64,000 nt of DNA from Spirosoma pollinicola (GTDB lineage Bacteria; Bacteroidota; Bacteroidia; Cytophagales; Spirosomataceae), in NCBI RefSeq assembly GCF_002831565.1, contig NZ_CP025096.1, forward strand, positions 6,315,014-6,379,013, given 5' to 3'. A model generated the notes under the pieces. The model saw only the letters and a list, made by a program, of their open reading frames with translations, did no database searches and was not told the DNA's origin. Position numbers and translations under genes: made by a program. Below, in pieces: positions 8,751 to 17,696 of the stretch (its first letter is position 1; each line of letters opens with the position of its first letter).

Positions 8751-9743
8751 ATGAAAGTTTCGAAAGAAGTAAAAGTAGGCTTATTGGCTGTCATCTCGCT
8801 GATGATGCTCTATTTTGGATTTAATTTTTTGAAAGGTTCTGACTTCTTTTCCTCAACCCATAAATATCAGGTTGTTTATGATAATATTGATGGATTGGTA
8901 GCCTCTAACCCAATTAGAATCAATGGGTTAACAGTAGGTCAGGTAAAAAGCATCGAGATATTACAGAATAAGCAAAATAAATTGCTGGTCACTCTGGAGC
9001 TTAAAAAAGATATTATCGTTACGCAGGGCTCAAGGGCTGTTTTGGCAGACGATGGCCTGTTGGGCGGGAAACTGATTCGACTTGGCATCAACTATGGAAA
9101 ACCTGAACTTGAAGATGGTGGCATGTTAGTGGCTGCCAAAGAATCGGGATTGTCGGCTTTGATTCGGGAAAAAACCCTTCCCGTACTTAATAACGTCGAT
9201 TCTCTGACCTACCAACTCAATCATGTGGTGGCTCAGTTTGACCAGACAGGTATTGTGTTGAACAAGACACTCCGCAGTGCTGATGCAGCCGTTGGAACCC
9301 TGGGTTTGACAATTGCGGAGAACCGGGCGGGCTTGCAGGCAACACTCGCCAATGTGAACCGACTGTCGTCGTCGCTTATCGAAACGGAAAAACAGCTCAA
9401 GCCCATTTTAGCCAAAGCCGATACCTTCGCTGATTCGCTTCAGGGCCTACAGTTGAAACAGACGCTTGGGAGTGTTAATAAAACAGTTGATAATTTGCAG
9501 CATATTCTGGCTGATATCAATAACGGACGCGGTTCGTTAGGTAAGCTCACCTCCGACGAAGCCCTCTACACTAATGTTAACAAAACGACGGCCAGCCTCG
9601 AAAAACTCCTGACCGATCTGCGCGAGAACCCCAAACGCTATGTGCATTTCTCGCTTTTTGGACGAAAAGAAAAGCCTGCCCCAACGGAGACACAGCCTGC
9701 CAGTTCAACCGGTATGACAAGTCGGGCAGATTCGACGAAATAA
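8751..9743 (+). CDS. MlaD/MCE-domain lipid-transport protein
   Basis: Substrate-binding component of an MCE-type ABC lipid transporter, anchored in the inner membrane facing the periplasm. One N-terminal membrane helix (about residues 9-27) is followed by a single MCE domain (about 37-115, with YDNIDGLVASNPIRINGLTVGQV) and a long helical, coiled-coil-prone tail to residue 330. No MlaE or MlaF gene adjoins it here. The amidase gene lies 178 bases upstream, with a hairpin between. The family is clear, while the transported lipid is unknown. Confidence 0.9.
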   Translation: MKVSKEVKVGLLAVISLMMLYFGFNFLKGSDFFSSTHKYQVVYDNIDGLVASNPIRINGLTVGQVKSIEILQNKQNKLLVTLELKKDIIVTQGSRAVLADDGLLGGKLIRLGINYGKPELEDGGMLVAAKESGLSALIREKTLPVLNNVDSLTYQLNHVVAQFDQTGIVLNKTLRSADAAVGTLGLTIAENRAGLQATLANVNRLSSSLIETEKQLKPILAKADTFADSLQGLQLKQTLGSVNKTVDNLQHILADINNGRGSLGKLTSDEALYTNVNKTTASLEKLLTDLRENPKRYVHFSLFGRKEKPAPTETQPASSTGMTSRADSTK

Positions 9744-9921
9744 GTCTTTGTAGCCGATACCAACTTGAGAAAGTTAAGAAAGCAGTAAGATTGATATGTA
9801 GTTTGAGTATATAACAGGGTCAATTTATGGAATATGCGCTATTTAGGCATCTTCATGGATAAACCCCTTTGTCCTTTTTCTGTGTCGATTTTCACTCATT
9901 AGCTTTTAACTCTCGAATCGT

Positions 9922-10377
9922 ATGAAAACATTACTGGCAAGTCTTGTCATCACTCTTTTCACCGCTTCTCTATCCTGGGCACAAGCGGCCGAATCTTCAC
10001 TAAACACCGATCTTTCTTTTCGTCAAGCTCTGAAGTCAATTCGCTACCCGGCTCTGGCTCATCAGCCGGAAAGAACGGCTAAGGTGTATGTCGACTTTGT
10101 TATTACAAAGGAAGGTAAGGTAGCTGATGTTAAGTTGTTGAAAATGGGTTCTATCGATAACGCCTTTATCGAAGAAGTTAATCGACTGGTTGCCCAACTG
10201 CCCACTCAGAAATCTACTTACGCTGGCGAATATGTTCTGCCCGTGGTATTTGAATCGCATAACAAACCAGGTGTTTACCAACCAACAGTTTCAGATCGGG
10301 CCGCTTTTGATCGAACATTTGTTCAGCTATCTCATTCTAAAGCACTGCTGAATGAACTGTATGTAGCCGCTAACTAA
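9922..10377 (+). CDS. Secreted TonB C-terminal-domain protein, anchor-less
   Basis: A 151-residue protein with a cleavable-looking signal peptide (MKTLLASLVITLFTASLSWAQ) and a TonB C-terminal-like fold: RYPALAHQPERTAKVYVDF, VITKEGKVADVKLLK and a closing YVLPVVFE strand. It lacks the membrane helix and proline-rich spanner of true TonB, so it is unlikely to transmit energy itself. A paralogue with the same plan lies at 47098-47595. Followed by a strong terminator. Confidence 0.75.
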   Translation: MKTLLASLVITLFTASLSWAQAAESSLNTDLSFRQALKSIRYPALAHQPERTAKVYVDFVITKEGKVADVKLLKMGSIDNAFIEEVNRLVAQLPTQKSTYAGEYVLPVVFESHNKPGVYQPTVSDRAAFDRTFVQLSHSKALLNELYVAAN

Positions 10378-10394
10378 TAAATACTCAAGACCAG

Positions 10395-10433
10395 AACAGT
10401 AAGGGCACAGCTATAAATTGTGCCCTTACTGTT
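10395..10433 (+). terminator. Intrinsic terminator after the TonB-domain gene
   Basis: Perfect 15-bp stem (10395-10409 with 10419-10433) and a nine-base loop, located 18 bases after the stop codon, ending in TTT. GC-rich in the middle of the stem (AAGGGCACA). Confidence 0.85.
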
Positions 10434-10599
10434 TCCAGCCAGTATAAATTGGAGGAAAATTGAAACGTGGCAATGACTTGTATCCTTGTTGAGCTGGTCT
10501 TGTTAGAAATTGTTTTAATAGCCGCTATTCAAGGATGGTAACAACTGGCTTACTTTAGGGTTTTCTATTTGCCTATACTGGCGCACTTCTCGCTCATTC

Positions 10600-12210
10600 A
10601 TGCAAACCCTCCTTGACGAACTCGCCCAACGCACTGCTCAAACTCAACTTGGTGGTGGACAGAAAAAAATTGATGATCAGCACCGAAAAGGTAAACTGAC
10701 CGCTCGTGAACGCATTTCTTATCTTACCGATGAAGGTAAACCCTTTGTCGAAATAGGCTTGTTCACAGGCGATGGGTTATACGCCGAACATGGCGGCTGT
10801 CCATCGGGTGGGGTGGTTGTTGGTATTGGGTATGTATCGGGGCGGCAGTGTGTGATTGTTGCCAACGACGCCACGGTGAAAGCCGGTGCCTGGTTTCCAA
10901 TTACCGCCAAAAAGAACCTTCGGGCGCAGGAAATCGCAATGGAGAACCGCCTGCCCATCATTTACTTGGTCGATAGTGCGGGTGTTTATCTGCCCTTACA
11001 GGACGAGGTTTTTGCCGACAAAGAGCACTTCGGGCGGACGTTCCGAAACAATGCCCACCTGTCGGCGATGGGTGTTTTGCAGGTTGCCGCCATTATGGGT
11101 AGTTGTGTGGCAGGTGGGGCCTATCTACCCATCATGTCCGACGAAGCGCTGATCGTAGAAGGAACAGGCTCTATTTTTCTGGCCGGGCCTTATCTGGTCA
11201 AAGCGTCCATTGGTGAAGATGTCGATGCCGAAACCCTCGGCGGAGCCACTACTCATACCGACATTTCGGGTGTAGTCGATAATAAATACCCCGACGATAA
11301 AAGCTGTCTGGATGCAATCAAGCGTATTTTTGATAAAACTGGACACCATGAAACCGCTGGCTTTGATCGGTCTGAACCCGCTCTGCCCACGAAAAATCCC
11401 GACGATATTTTCAAGATCCTGCCCGCCGATCGTGTCAAACCTTACGACATGCAGGAGATTGTGGACAGACTTGTGGATAAGTCCGAGTTCGATGCCTATA
11501 AGCCCGGTTATGGGCAGACGCTTCTCTGCGGTTATGCACGAATTGACGGGTGGGCTGTGGGAATCGTAGCGAACCAGCGAAAAGTTGTGAAAGCAAAAGG
11601 CCGAACGGGTCAGCCAACCGAAATGCAAATGGGCGGTGTAATATATGGCGATGCCGCCGATAAAGCCGCCCGGTTTATTATGAACTGCAATCAGAAACGG
11701 ATTCCGCTGGTGTTTTTGCAGGATGTGTCGGGCTTTATGGTTGGGAGCCGTGCCGAGCAGGGCGGAATCATTAAAGATGGGGCCAAAATGGTTAGCGCGA
11801 TGGCGAATTCCGTGGTGCCGAAGTTTACGGTTGTGATCGGTAATAGTTACGGGGCGGGTAATTATGCCATGTGCGGCAAAGCCTATGACCCCCGACTGAT
11901 GCTGGCCTGGCCAACGGCACAAATGGCCGTTATGAGCGGGGCATCGGCCGCCAAAACCCTCGTTCAAATACAGGTTGCTTCACTTAAAGCAAAGGGAGAA
12001 ATCATAACGCCTGAAGCTGAACAAGCGCTGCTAAAGAAGATCACTGACCAATATAACGCACAACTCTCGCCCTATTACGCAGCCGCCCGCCTGTGGGTCG
12101 ACGCCGTTATCGACCCGCTCGATACGCGTAAAATTCTCTCTGAAGGTATTTCGGCGGCTAACCACGCACCCATTACGAAACCGTTCTCGGTAGGCGTGAT
12201 TCAGACATAA
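10600..12210 (+). CDS. Acyl-CoA carboxylase, beta (carboxyltransferase) subunit
   Basis: Biotin-dependent carboxyltransferase moving a carboxyl group from carboxybiotin to an acyl-CoA. The 536-residue length and motifs are those of the propionyl/methylcrotonyl-CoA carboxylase beta group: RKGKLTARERISYL, DSAGVYLPLQDEVF, GGAYLPIMSDEA, LGGATTH, FLQDVSGFMVGS and IGNSYGAGNYAMCG. The order FMVG...GGIIKDGAKMV resembles methylcrotonyl-CoA carboxylase more than the propionyl enzyme, but substrate cannot be fixed by eye. No biotin carboxylase subunit gene is adjacent. It is a monocistronic unit between a terminator and a family B repeat. Confidence 0.9.
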   Translation: MQTLLDELAQRTAQTQLGGGQKKIDDQHRKGKLTARERISYLTDEGKPFVEIGLFTGDGLYAEHGGCPSGGVVVGIGYVSGRQCVIVANDATVKAGAWFPITAKKNLRAQEIAMENRLPIIYLVDSAGVYLPLQDEVFADKEHFGRTFRNNAHLSAMGVLQVAAIMGSCVAGGAYLPIMSDEALIVEGTGSIFLAGPYLVKASIGEDVDAETLGGATTHTDISGVVDNKYPDDKSCLDAIKRIFDKTGHHETAGFDRSEPALPTKNPDDIFKILPADRVKPYDMQEIVDRLVDKSEFDAYKPGYGQTLLCGYARIDGWAVGIVANQRKVVKAKGRTGQPTEMQMGGVIYGDAADKAARFIMNCNQKRIPLVFLQDVSGFMVGSRAEQGGIIKDGAKMVSAMANSVVPKFTVVIGNSYGAGNYAMCGKAYDPRLMLAWPTAQMAVMSGASAAKTLVQIQVASLKAKGEIITPEAEQALLKKITDQYNAQLSPYYAAARLWVDAVIDPLDTRKILSEGISAANHAPITKPFSVGVIQT

Positions 12211-12218
12211 GTAGTTAA

Positions 12219-12296
12219 GTACCAAACAGCTTCTAGCTGTTTGAGCTAAACTTAATTTAGATGACAACTTGCAAACAGCCATAGGCTATTTGGTAC
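12219..12296. repeat. Family B palindromic element (AAACAGC hairpins)
   Basis: Outer arms GTACCAAACAGC (12219-12230) and GCTATTTGGTAC (12285-12296) pair with one mismatch. Inside are two short hairpins, AAACAGCT-TCT-AGCTGTTT and AAACAGCC-ATA-GGCTATTT. It fills the space between two convergent genes. Related copies lie at 43124-43182 and 60046-60129. Confidence 0.75.
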
Positions 12297-12301
12297 ACAC
12301 G

Positions 12302-12730
12302 TCACTTCACAGCCCGCAACGCCTTGACTTCATCAGCCGTTACGGCGTCTGCTTTATTGCCAAAGTTGCTGCGGATGTAGGTGAGTACATCGGCAATTTG
12401 GGCATCATTCAGAAAGTCGTGGGCGGGCATGGCATTGTCGTACATATCGCCTTCAATTTCCTGGCCTTGCAGCCCTTTCAACAACACGTTAATCAGCCTG
12501 TTTTTATCGCCCAGCACCCAATCAGTCTGGCGCAGGGGCGGGTTGAGATTAGGAACGCCGGAGCCGTTGGCCTGATGACAGGTCAGGCAGTTTTGTTCAT
12601 AAATAAGCTGTCCGGGGGCTTTGGTCGCTACGGCTGTTGGCTTGGCCGCAGCCTTTGTAACAGGCTTTTTGGTCTGGGCAAAAGCTACCGAAAGAGAGAG
12701 GCAGAAGAGTAGAGTGACGATAAATTTCAT
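12302..12730 (-). CDS. Small secreted class I cytochrome c
   Basis: A 142-residue monohaem cytochrome. A signal peptide (MKFIVTLLFCLSLSVAFAQ) is followed by a Lys/Ala/Pro linker, the haem-binding CLTCH motif, GSGVPNLNPPL, and the likely axial Met in AMPAHDFL near the C terminus. The frame extends upstream to 12856, but that part overlaps a palindromic repeat and has no signal peptide, so ATG 12730 is the start. The redox partner is unknown. The next upstream gene on the strand is gldD. Confidence 0.88.
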   Translation of the reverse strand: MKFIVTLLFCLSLSVAFAQTKKPVTKAAAKPTAVATKAPGQLIYEQNCLTCHQANGSGVPNLNPPLRQTDWVLGDKNRLINVLLKGLQGQEIEGDMYDNAMPAHDFLNDAQIADVLTYIRSNFGNKADAVTADEVKALRAVK

Positions 12731-12774
12731 GAAGATAAAGTTTTTCAAATAACAGATTAGTCTAATGAATGGTT

Positions 12775-12853
12775 GTGCCTTTGCAGCCGGATATAGGACA
12801 TACGCCATATCTTCAAGATATGGCGTATGTCCTATATCCGGCTGCAAAGGCAC
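12775..12853. repeat. Family E palindrome, perfect 39-bp arms
   Basis: Arms 12775-12813 and 12815-12853 are exact reverse complements with one unpaired base. It sits between gldD (stop at 12858) and the cytochrome c gene. The central part, CATACGCCATATCTT and its complement, recurs at 35153-35185. Confidence 0.92.
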
Positions 12854-12857
12854 CAAT

Positions 12858-13445
12858 CTATTTTCGCCATTTCAGCGTGTTCAGCATGTGCATGATATCC
12901 TTGCGAATGTACTGAATAACGGGTTGTAACGAATCGTTTTCGGTTGCTGTGTTAAAATACAACGCCCCCCGCATAAAATGGGTTGTGGAATCGGTCGTGA
13001 TAAACTGCACCTGACTGGGCACCTCGCCCGACAAATCAATTATACTGGCTTCCAGACCCGATTTTAACCGTACTTTTCGTTGCTCGATGGCATAGGCTTT
13101 TATGTTGTGCCGGGCTGCCAGTTTGTAGGAATCTTCGAGCATGGCCCGAAGCTTAGTTACATTGTTGCCAACCGGCTTGTACGTCAATTGAACGCTGGCT
13201 TTAAATGTTGGGTAATTAATGAAAATCCAGTCGGGCTCGGACCGGGCGAAGGTATCCGGCAAAATTCGGGCAATGGTATTGTATTCAAACTGATACGGGT
13301 GTGTCGGGTCGATCAGCTTATAAGCTGGCGTAGGGAGGTCTAAACGAGGAAACCCTTTCGGTTTCGGTACATAATTGTCGGACGAATCACTGCTACAGGC
13401 GGCTAATAACAGGCCTGTCAGGAGAATGAATGCGTATTTTATCAC
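12858..13445 (-). CDS. gldD: Gliding motility lipoprotein GldD
   Basis: A 195-residue lipoprotein required for gliding and type IX secretion in Bacteroidota. The N terminus MIKYAFILLTGLLLAAC has a lipobox with Cys17, followed by YVPKPKGFPRLDLP, which is characteristic of GldD. GTG 13445 is chosen. The frame is open to 13520, but that extension crosses a hairpin terminator and would bury the signal peptide. Molecular role in the Gld complex is not known. Its 3' end abuts the 39-bp palindrome. Confidence 0.87.
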   Translation of the reverse strand: MIKYAFILLTGLLLAACSSDSSDNYVPKPKGFPRLDLPTPAYKLIDPTHPYQFEYNTIARILPDTFARSEPDWIFINYPTFKASVQLTYKPVGNNVTKLRAMLEDSYKLAARHNIKAYAIEQRKVRLKSGLEASIIDLSGEVPSQVQFITTDSTTHFMRGALYFNTATENDSLQPVIQYIRKDIMHMLNTLKWRK

Positions 13446-13490
13446 AGGTAAATAAGGCAAAGTGCAGATTGACAACTTAGTAAACGCAAA

Positions 13491-13514
13491 AGCCCGGCGG
13501 TTTCGTGCCGGGCT
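13491..13514 (-). terminator. Terminator downstream of the 96-residue protein gene
   Basis: An 8-bp GC-rich stem (AGCCCGGC with GCCGGGCT), eight-base loop, followed on the minus strand by TTT. It lies 27 bases after the stop of the 13541-13831 gene. Confidence 0.65.
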
Positions 13515-13540
13515 ACGCATAAAGGCTATAAGACTATCAA

Positions 13541-13831
13541 TTATACATTCACGTCTTCCAGTTCTTCCTTCATGACAGGCTGACCCAGTAGGGTAGCAAA
13601 CCGGTTCACATTGAACGTAGGCTCGAACCAGACTTCGCCCATAACCGGGTGTTTCACGGGTACATCGGGATTCTGGATTTCGTTCAGCAACACGCCCGTG
13701 TCGCCGGTTGTGTGCCGTTTCACCTGCCGAATCGTATACATCTGGTCACGCTTTGGCGTTTGTATGCCAAATTCAGCATAAAAGGCCAATACGGGAGCCG
13801 GAAATTTGTCGTTTGTGCAAATAACTTCCAT
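13541..13831 (-). CDS. Conserved-looking small cytoplasmic protein, unknown function
   Basis: A 96-residue soluble protein with balanced composition and a globular look. Short motifs such as MYTIRQVKRHTTGDTGVLLNE and HPVMGEVWFEP suggest a compact beta-rich fold. No signal peptide, membrane helix or known catalytic motif is seen. It appears to be a single-gene unit with its own terminator. I do not recognise the family. Confidence 0.65.
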   Translation of the reverse strand: MEVICTNDKFPAPVLAFYAEFGIQTPKRDQMYTIRQVKRHTTGDTGVLLNEIQNPDVPVKHPVMGEVWFEPTFNVNRFATLLGQPVMKEELEDVNV

Positions 13832-13960
13832 ATAACCGGGATTTTTAAGATTTAAAGGATTTTCCTGATTACAGCAAAAACGCTCTGCAAATCCGAACTG
13901 ATTTTTTTGGTTAACACAATTTGGACTAAAAATGTCCTGAATGGAATACAGATTTTTAGG

Positions 13961-14095
13961 TTCTGGCGCGGGTATTTACCGCACAGGCGGCCCTGCCGTG
14001 CCTTTAATTAAGTCAGTATTTACTGACGCAAGCAAACGCTTGCTATATACAAAGGCACGGCAGGGCCGCCTGTGCGGTAAATACCCGCGCCAGAA
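13961..14095. repeat. Family A palindromic element, perfect 45-bp arms
   Basis: Arms 13961-14005 and 14051-14095 are exact reverse complements, starting TTCTGGCGCGGGTATTTACC. The 45-base spacer holds two further hairpins, GTCAGTA-TT-TACTGAC and GCAAGC-AAAC-GCTTGC. The element ends six bases from the AIM24 stop codon. Its outer and inner modules recur at 15381-15501, 28970-28995 and 56291-56427. Confidence 0.93.
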
Positions 14096-14101
14096 TCTGT
14101 A

Positions 14102-14881
14102 TCACCCTTCAAATAAATTCCCTAACTGCCCGAGTACAGAGCCACCTTCTTTGTGAGCTTGTCCACCTGCCGGCGATAGGCGTTGTACTAATTTAGAAAT
14201 CGGCATCGACTGAATCCAGACTTTTCCGGAACCGCGCAGGGTAGCCAAGAACAGACCTTCGCCACCAAATACCATACTTCGCAGTCCACCCGCCCGCTGA
14301 ATGTCGAAGTTAATACTTGGCTCAAAACCAACCACGCAACCGGTATCGACACGCAACGTTTCGTTGTTTAGTGTTCGCTCAACGACTACACCACCAGCAT
14401 GAATAAAGACCATACCGTCGCCTTGCACTTTCTCCAGAATGAAGCCTTCGCCACCAAAGAAACCTGCGCCTAACTTCTGGTTAAACTGAATACTTAACTT
14501 CGTGCCAAGAGCCGCGCATAAGAAGGCGTCTTTTTGAACGATAAGTGTATTGCCATACACATTGGCCATGTTAACGGGCATAATTGTGCCTGGATAAGGA
14601 GCGGAGAAAGCCACTTTCCGTTTGCCAACACCCCGATTCGTGAAGTGCGTCATAAAGAGCGATTCGCCCATAATTACACGCGAACCTGCCTGCAATAATT
14701 TGCCGAGAAAACCCTGATCGGGTTGCGAGCCATCGCCCATTTTGGTTTCGAACGTGATGCCATCTTCCATAAATAACATCGAGCCCGCTTCGGCAATAAC
14801 GGTTTCGTTGGGGTCCAGTTCTATTTCAACGATCTGGATATCTTCGCCAATAATCTTGTAGTCGATTTCGTGAGCGTACAT
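14102..14881 (-). CDS. AIM24 / TIGR00266 family protein
   Basis: A 259-residue soluble beta-rich protein of the AIM24 family. Recognisable features are VIAEAGSMLFMEDGI, GKLLQAGSRVIMGESLFMTHF, many Gly-rich turns and the closing GGEGLFLATLRGSGKVWIQSMP, typical of the family's beta-sandwich repeats. The biochemical role is not established. It has no signal peptide. The gene is monocistronic, with a family A palindrome just after the stop. Confidence 0.88.
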   Translation of the reverse strand: MYAHEIDYKIIGEDIQIVEIELDPNETVIAEAGSMLFMEDGITFETKMGDGSQPDQGFLGKLLQAGSRVIMGESLFMTHFTNRGVGKRKVAFSAPYPGTIMPVNMANVYGNTLIVQKDAFLCAALGTKLSIQFNQKLGAGFFGGEGFILEKVQGDGMVFIHAGGVVVERTLNNETLRVDTGCVVGFEPSINFDIQRAGGLRSMVFGGEGLFLATLRGSGKVWIQSMPISKLVQRLSPAGGQAHKEGGSVLGQLGNLFEG

Positions 14882-14971
14882 AGTCAGTTTTGGTTAACCT
14901 AAACAGGCAATTATGGAGGAAAACTAGTAAATGGCGCGCATTCTATTTCTATTTTTTCTGACAAACGGTAC

Positions 14972-15012
14972 AAAAAAAAGCCCGACCGGGCGTTTTGGCA
15001 GGTCAGGCTTTT
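14972..15012 (-). terminator. Terminator overlapping the stop of the acidic 96-residue gene
   Basis: On the minus strand AGCCTGACC pairs with GGTCGGGCT around a 14-base loop and is followed by a run of T. The stem's first bases include the stop codon region of the 15011-15301 gene. Confidence 0.75.
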
Positions 15013-15301
15013 AGCGTTGGTTGATGTCGTCCGGCAAATCATTGTCGGTTTCATCGAAGAGGTGATCGTCATCTGATTTCTCGTCCGCATCTTCCGGTTC
15101 CGGGTCTCCTTTTAGATTCAGATCAGTGCGATGGCGAAGTTTTTTGTCATCGACGGTTTTGTTCAGAAACTGATTGATCTTATCAATGTCGAAACTCGTC
15201 GTGATTTCGCCGAACGAGTTGATCTGAATATCGAAGCCTTCCAATTCTTTATGAACGCGTGGCTTATCGTTTTCGTCGGGATTCGTTTTTTTCTTTGCCA
15301 T
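15011..15301 (-). CDS. Small acidic protein of unknown function
   Basis: A 96-residue hydrophilic protein with a basic first third (MAKKKTNPDENDKPR), a middle segment DIQINSFGEITTSFDIDKINQFLNK that may fold, and a strongly acidic Asp-rich tail. Such tails are common in small nucleic-acid- or chaperone-interacting proteins, but no function can be assigned. It is transcribed from upstream of a family A element and has its own terminator. Confidence 0.65.
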   Translation of the reverse strand: MAKKKTNPDENDKPRVHKELEGFDIQINSFGEITTSFDIDKINQFLNKTVDDKKLRHRTDLNLKGDPEPEDADEKSDDDHLFDETDNDLPDDINQR

Positions 15302-15380
15302 GGGGGTCGCGGATTAGTGCAAGCCTATCTCAGAAACGGAAACCTGAGTTTAGCCTATAAGTTTAAAAATTAAACAATTT

Positions 15381-15501
15381 CTGGCGCGAGTATTTACTCG
15401 TGTCTTTACATACAGCCAGCATTCGCTGGCGTATTGGTTAATCATTCTCGCGCCAGCGAATGCTGGCTATATGTAAAGACACGAGTAAATACTCGCGCCA
15501 G
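15381..15501. repeat. Family A palindromic element, 51-bp arms
   Basis: Arms 15381-15431 and 15451-15501 pair with one mismatch around a 19-base spacer. The outer words CTGGCGCGAGTATTTACTCG are shared with the other family A copies, whereas the inner words (GCCAGCATTCGCTGGCG) are not. It ends seven bases from the gltX stop codon. Confidence 0.93.
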
Positions 15502-15508
15502 TCTACCT

Positions 15509-17038
15509 CTATCCTAACGTAGCCAGTGCTTTTTCAAGCCGTGTTACCGTCTCATTTTTACCAATAATTTCCATCGTGAGCATCAGGTCGGGGCCAGCGC
15601 CGGAACCCGTTAGGGCTACCCGCATGGCCTGCATGATTTTGCCTTGTTTAATACCCGCCTGCTGCATGGCATCGCCAAGGCTGTGCTTGATGGTGTCGGC
15701 TATGAACTCGCCATCGAAGGATTGCAGCGCTTCGTGGAAAACCATTACGGCCTGCTTAGCGTCCTCATTCCATTTGGCGGTTACAATGGCCTCATCGTAG
15801 GTCGTTGGTGCGTTGAAAATCGTACCGGCTTCGGTAAAGATTTCGTGGGCGAAGTTGACGCGTCCTTTAAGCAGCGCGGCAATTTTTTCGGCTTTATCCA
15901 GCGAACAAGTGAATCCGGCGGCTTCTGCCTGTTGCTGAACGGTAGGCGCCAGATCGGCGTCGGTTTGCAAACGAATATACTGATGGTTGAACCACTGCGC
16001 CTTTTGAATATCGAAACGCGCTCCGGCTTTGTGAACCTGAGTCAGATCGAAGCTGGCGATCAGCTCATCCATTGTGAACAACTCCTGTTCAGTACCGGGA
16101 TTCCAGCCCAGCAGGGCCAGAAAGTTGATGGTTGCTTCGGGCAGGTAACCCTCTTCCCGGAAGCCTTTAGCCACAACACCCGAAAACGGATCAGTCCATT
16201 GCAGCGGGAATATTGGAAAGCCGCCAAGGTCGGCGTCGCGTTTGCTTAGCTTACCGTTGCCTTCTGGTTTCAGGAGTAGTGGCAAATGAGCAAATTGCGG
16301 CATAGTATCTTCCCAACCCAAATACCGATACAGGAGCACATGCAGCGGAGCAGATGGCAACCACTCTTCGCCCCGAATCACGTGCGTGATGCCCATCAAA
16401 TGGTCGTCCACGATATTTGCGAGGTGATAAGTTGGCAAGCCATCCGATTTGAGCAGAACTTTATCGTCAATAGCCGATGAATGCACATTGACCCACCCCC
16501 GAATAAGGTCGTTTAACCGAACTTCTTCTTTGCGGGGCGTTTTCAGGCGAATCACAAAAGGTTCTCCTGCCTCCATACGTGCTTTAACATCCTCTGGCGT
16601 CATGGTCAGGGAGTTGCGCATCTGCATGCGCGTTATCGCGTTGTATTGAGCAGCGGGCGCGTTGGCCTCTTCGAGCCGTTTACGCATAACATCCAGTTCC
16701 TCAGCCGTATCGAAGGCGTAATAGGCTTTGCCTTCATCAATTAAGCGTTGAGCCTCTTTCTGATAAATTTCACGGCGCTCCGACTGGCGGTATGGCGCAT
16801 GGGGACCACCGGTGCCCTGGCCTTCGTCGATCTCGATACCAACCCATTTAAGGGCTTCCATAATGTAGTCTTCTGCCCCAGGCACAAAGCGATTCTGGTC
16901 GGTATCTTCGATACGCAGGAGCATTTTGCCGCCCATTTTTCGGGCAAATAAATAATTATAAAGCGCAGTACGCACTCCGCCAATATGCAGCGGGCCGGTA
17001 GGGCTGGGCGCGAAACGAACGCGAACGGGTCTTGACAT
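15509..17038 (-). CDS. gltX: Glutamate--tRNA ligase
   Basis: Class I aminoacyl-tRNA synthetase charging tRNA-Glu. The 509-residue length is normal. The HIGH-type signature is APSPTGPLHIGG (residues 10-21) and the KMSKS-type signature is KLSKR near residue 260. The zinc-less catalytic core, stem-contact fold and C-terminal anticodon-binding helices are in usual order. It is probably discriminating, but ND-type mischarging of tRNA-Gln cannot be judged by eye. A class D palindrome separates it from the upstream RidA gene on the same strand. Confidence 0.96.
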   Translation of the reverse strand: MSRPVRVRFAPSPTGPLHIGGVRTALYNYLFARKMGGKMLLRIEDTDQNRFVPGAEDYIMEALKWVGIEIDEGQGTGGPHAPYRQSERREIYQKEAQRLIDEGKAYYAFDTAEELDVMRKRLEEANAPAAQYNAITRMQMRNSLTMTPEDVKARMEAGEPFVIRLKTPRKEEVRLNDLIRGWVNVHSSAIDDKVLLKSDGLPTYHLANIVDDHLMGITHVIRGEEWLPSAPLHVLLYRYLGWEDTMPQFAHLPLLLKPEGNGKLSKRDADLGGFPIFPLQWTDPFSGVVAKGFREEGYLPEATINFLALLGWNPGTEQELFTMDELIASFDLTQVHKAGARFDIQKAQWFNHQYIRLQTDADLAPTVQQQAEAAGFTCSLDKAEKIAALLKGRVNFAHEIFTEAGTIFNAPTTYDEAIVTAKWNEDAKQAVMVFHEALQSFDGEFIADTIKHSLGDAMQQAGIKQGKIMQAMRVALTGSGAGPDLMLTMEIIGKNETVTRLEKALATLG

Positions 17039-17044
17039 GGGATT

Positions 17045-17136
17045 ATGAATGAGTGAATGAGCGAACGAGTGAACGAGTGAACGAGTGACTTATGCGTCAG
17101 CTACTCTTTCGCCATTCACTCTTTCGCTCTTTCACT
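17045..17136. repeat. Class D quasi-palindrome of GAGTGAA/GAACGAG words
   Basis: Left arm 17052-17073 (AGTGAATGAGCGAACGAGTGAA) pairs with right arm 17115-17136 with two mismatches. Additional copies of GAACGAGT follow the left arm in tandem. The element fills the whole space between the RidA stop and the gltX start. Confidence 0.78.
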
Positions 17137-17503
17137 ATTGAATAGCTATTACTGAAATTTCAACATTAACATCTTTGGGTAAACGGGCAACTTCAACGGT
17201 TTCGCGGGCGGGTGGGTTCTCGGTGAAAAACCGGCCATATACTTCGTTGATGGCCGCAAAGTTGTTCATGTCCTTTACGAAAATACTACTCTTCACAACG
17301 TCGGCATAGTTCATATCGGCAGCTTTCAGGATCGCGCCAATATTTTCCATTACTTTCTGCGTCTCGGCCTGAATATCGCCGTTCGGGGCTAATTCGATGG
17401 CAACCTGACCTGAAACGAAGAGCGTTCCGTTGATTTTAACGGCTTGACTATAAGGTCCAATAGGTGCTGGAGCCTCGTCGGTATAAACAATTTGTTTGCT
17501 CAT
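17135..17503 (-). CDS. RidA/YjgF family enamine/imine deaminase
   Basis: A 122-residue member of the RidA family, which hydrolyses reactive enamines/imines released by pyridoxal-phosphate enzymes to keto acids. Family landmarks are PIGPYSQAVKINGTLFVSGQ, QTQKVMENI-type helix, VVKSSIFVKDM, YGRFF and the closing PARETVEVARLPKDVNVEI, which includes the substrate-contacting Arg. The trimeric cytosolic enzyme is full length. It lies upstream of gltX on the same strand. Confidence 0.93.
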   Translation of the reverse strand: MSKQIVYTDEAPAPIGPYSQAVKINGTLFVSGQVAIELAPNGDIQAETQKVMENIGAILKAADMNYADVVKSSIFVKDMNNFAAINEVYGRFFTENPPARETVEVARLPKDVNVEISVIAIQ

Positions 17504-17696
17504 GGTTTTTAATAATGAGTAGTTTGCTGTGATAAGCGATTCGGCTAATGGGGGGGCGAACCACAGTCAACTATCGGCTGACAAGTAAATTGCATGCAAG
17601 TTATCACTAAACCCCCGGATGGCCGAAAAATCATCGGTATCATCCATAAAAAACGATTTCCAGCCCTGTAAACTTCCGTTCTGATAAACACGATCT

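Noticed and set aside
11125..11967. 280-codon open frame on the minus strand
   Set aside because: It is antisense to the acyl-CoA carboxylase gene, with no recognisable motifs and an unnatural composition rich in His, Gly and Ile. It is a shadow of the real gene's codon bias.
13961..15501. Paired family A copies as ends of a composite transposon
   Set aside because: The genes between (AIM24, small acidic protein) look native, each copy is a complete palindrome, and no transposase or target duplication was found.
15644..16249. 201-codon open frame on the plus strand
   Set aside because: Antisense to gltX, and no start region or family resemblance.
17045..17140. CRISPR-like or VNTR array of GAACGAGT words
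   Set aside because: Repeats are short, degenerate and without spacers. They are arms of an inverted repeat, so it is listed as a palindrome.
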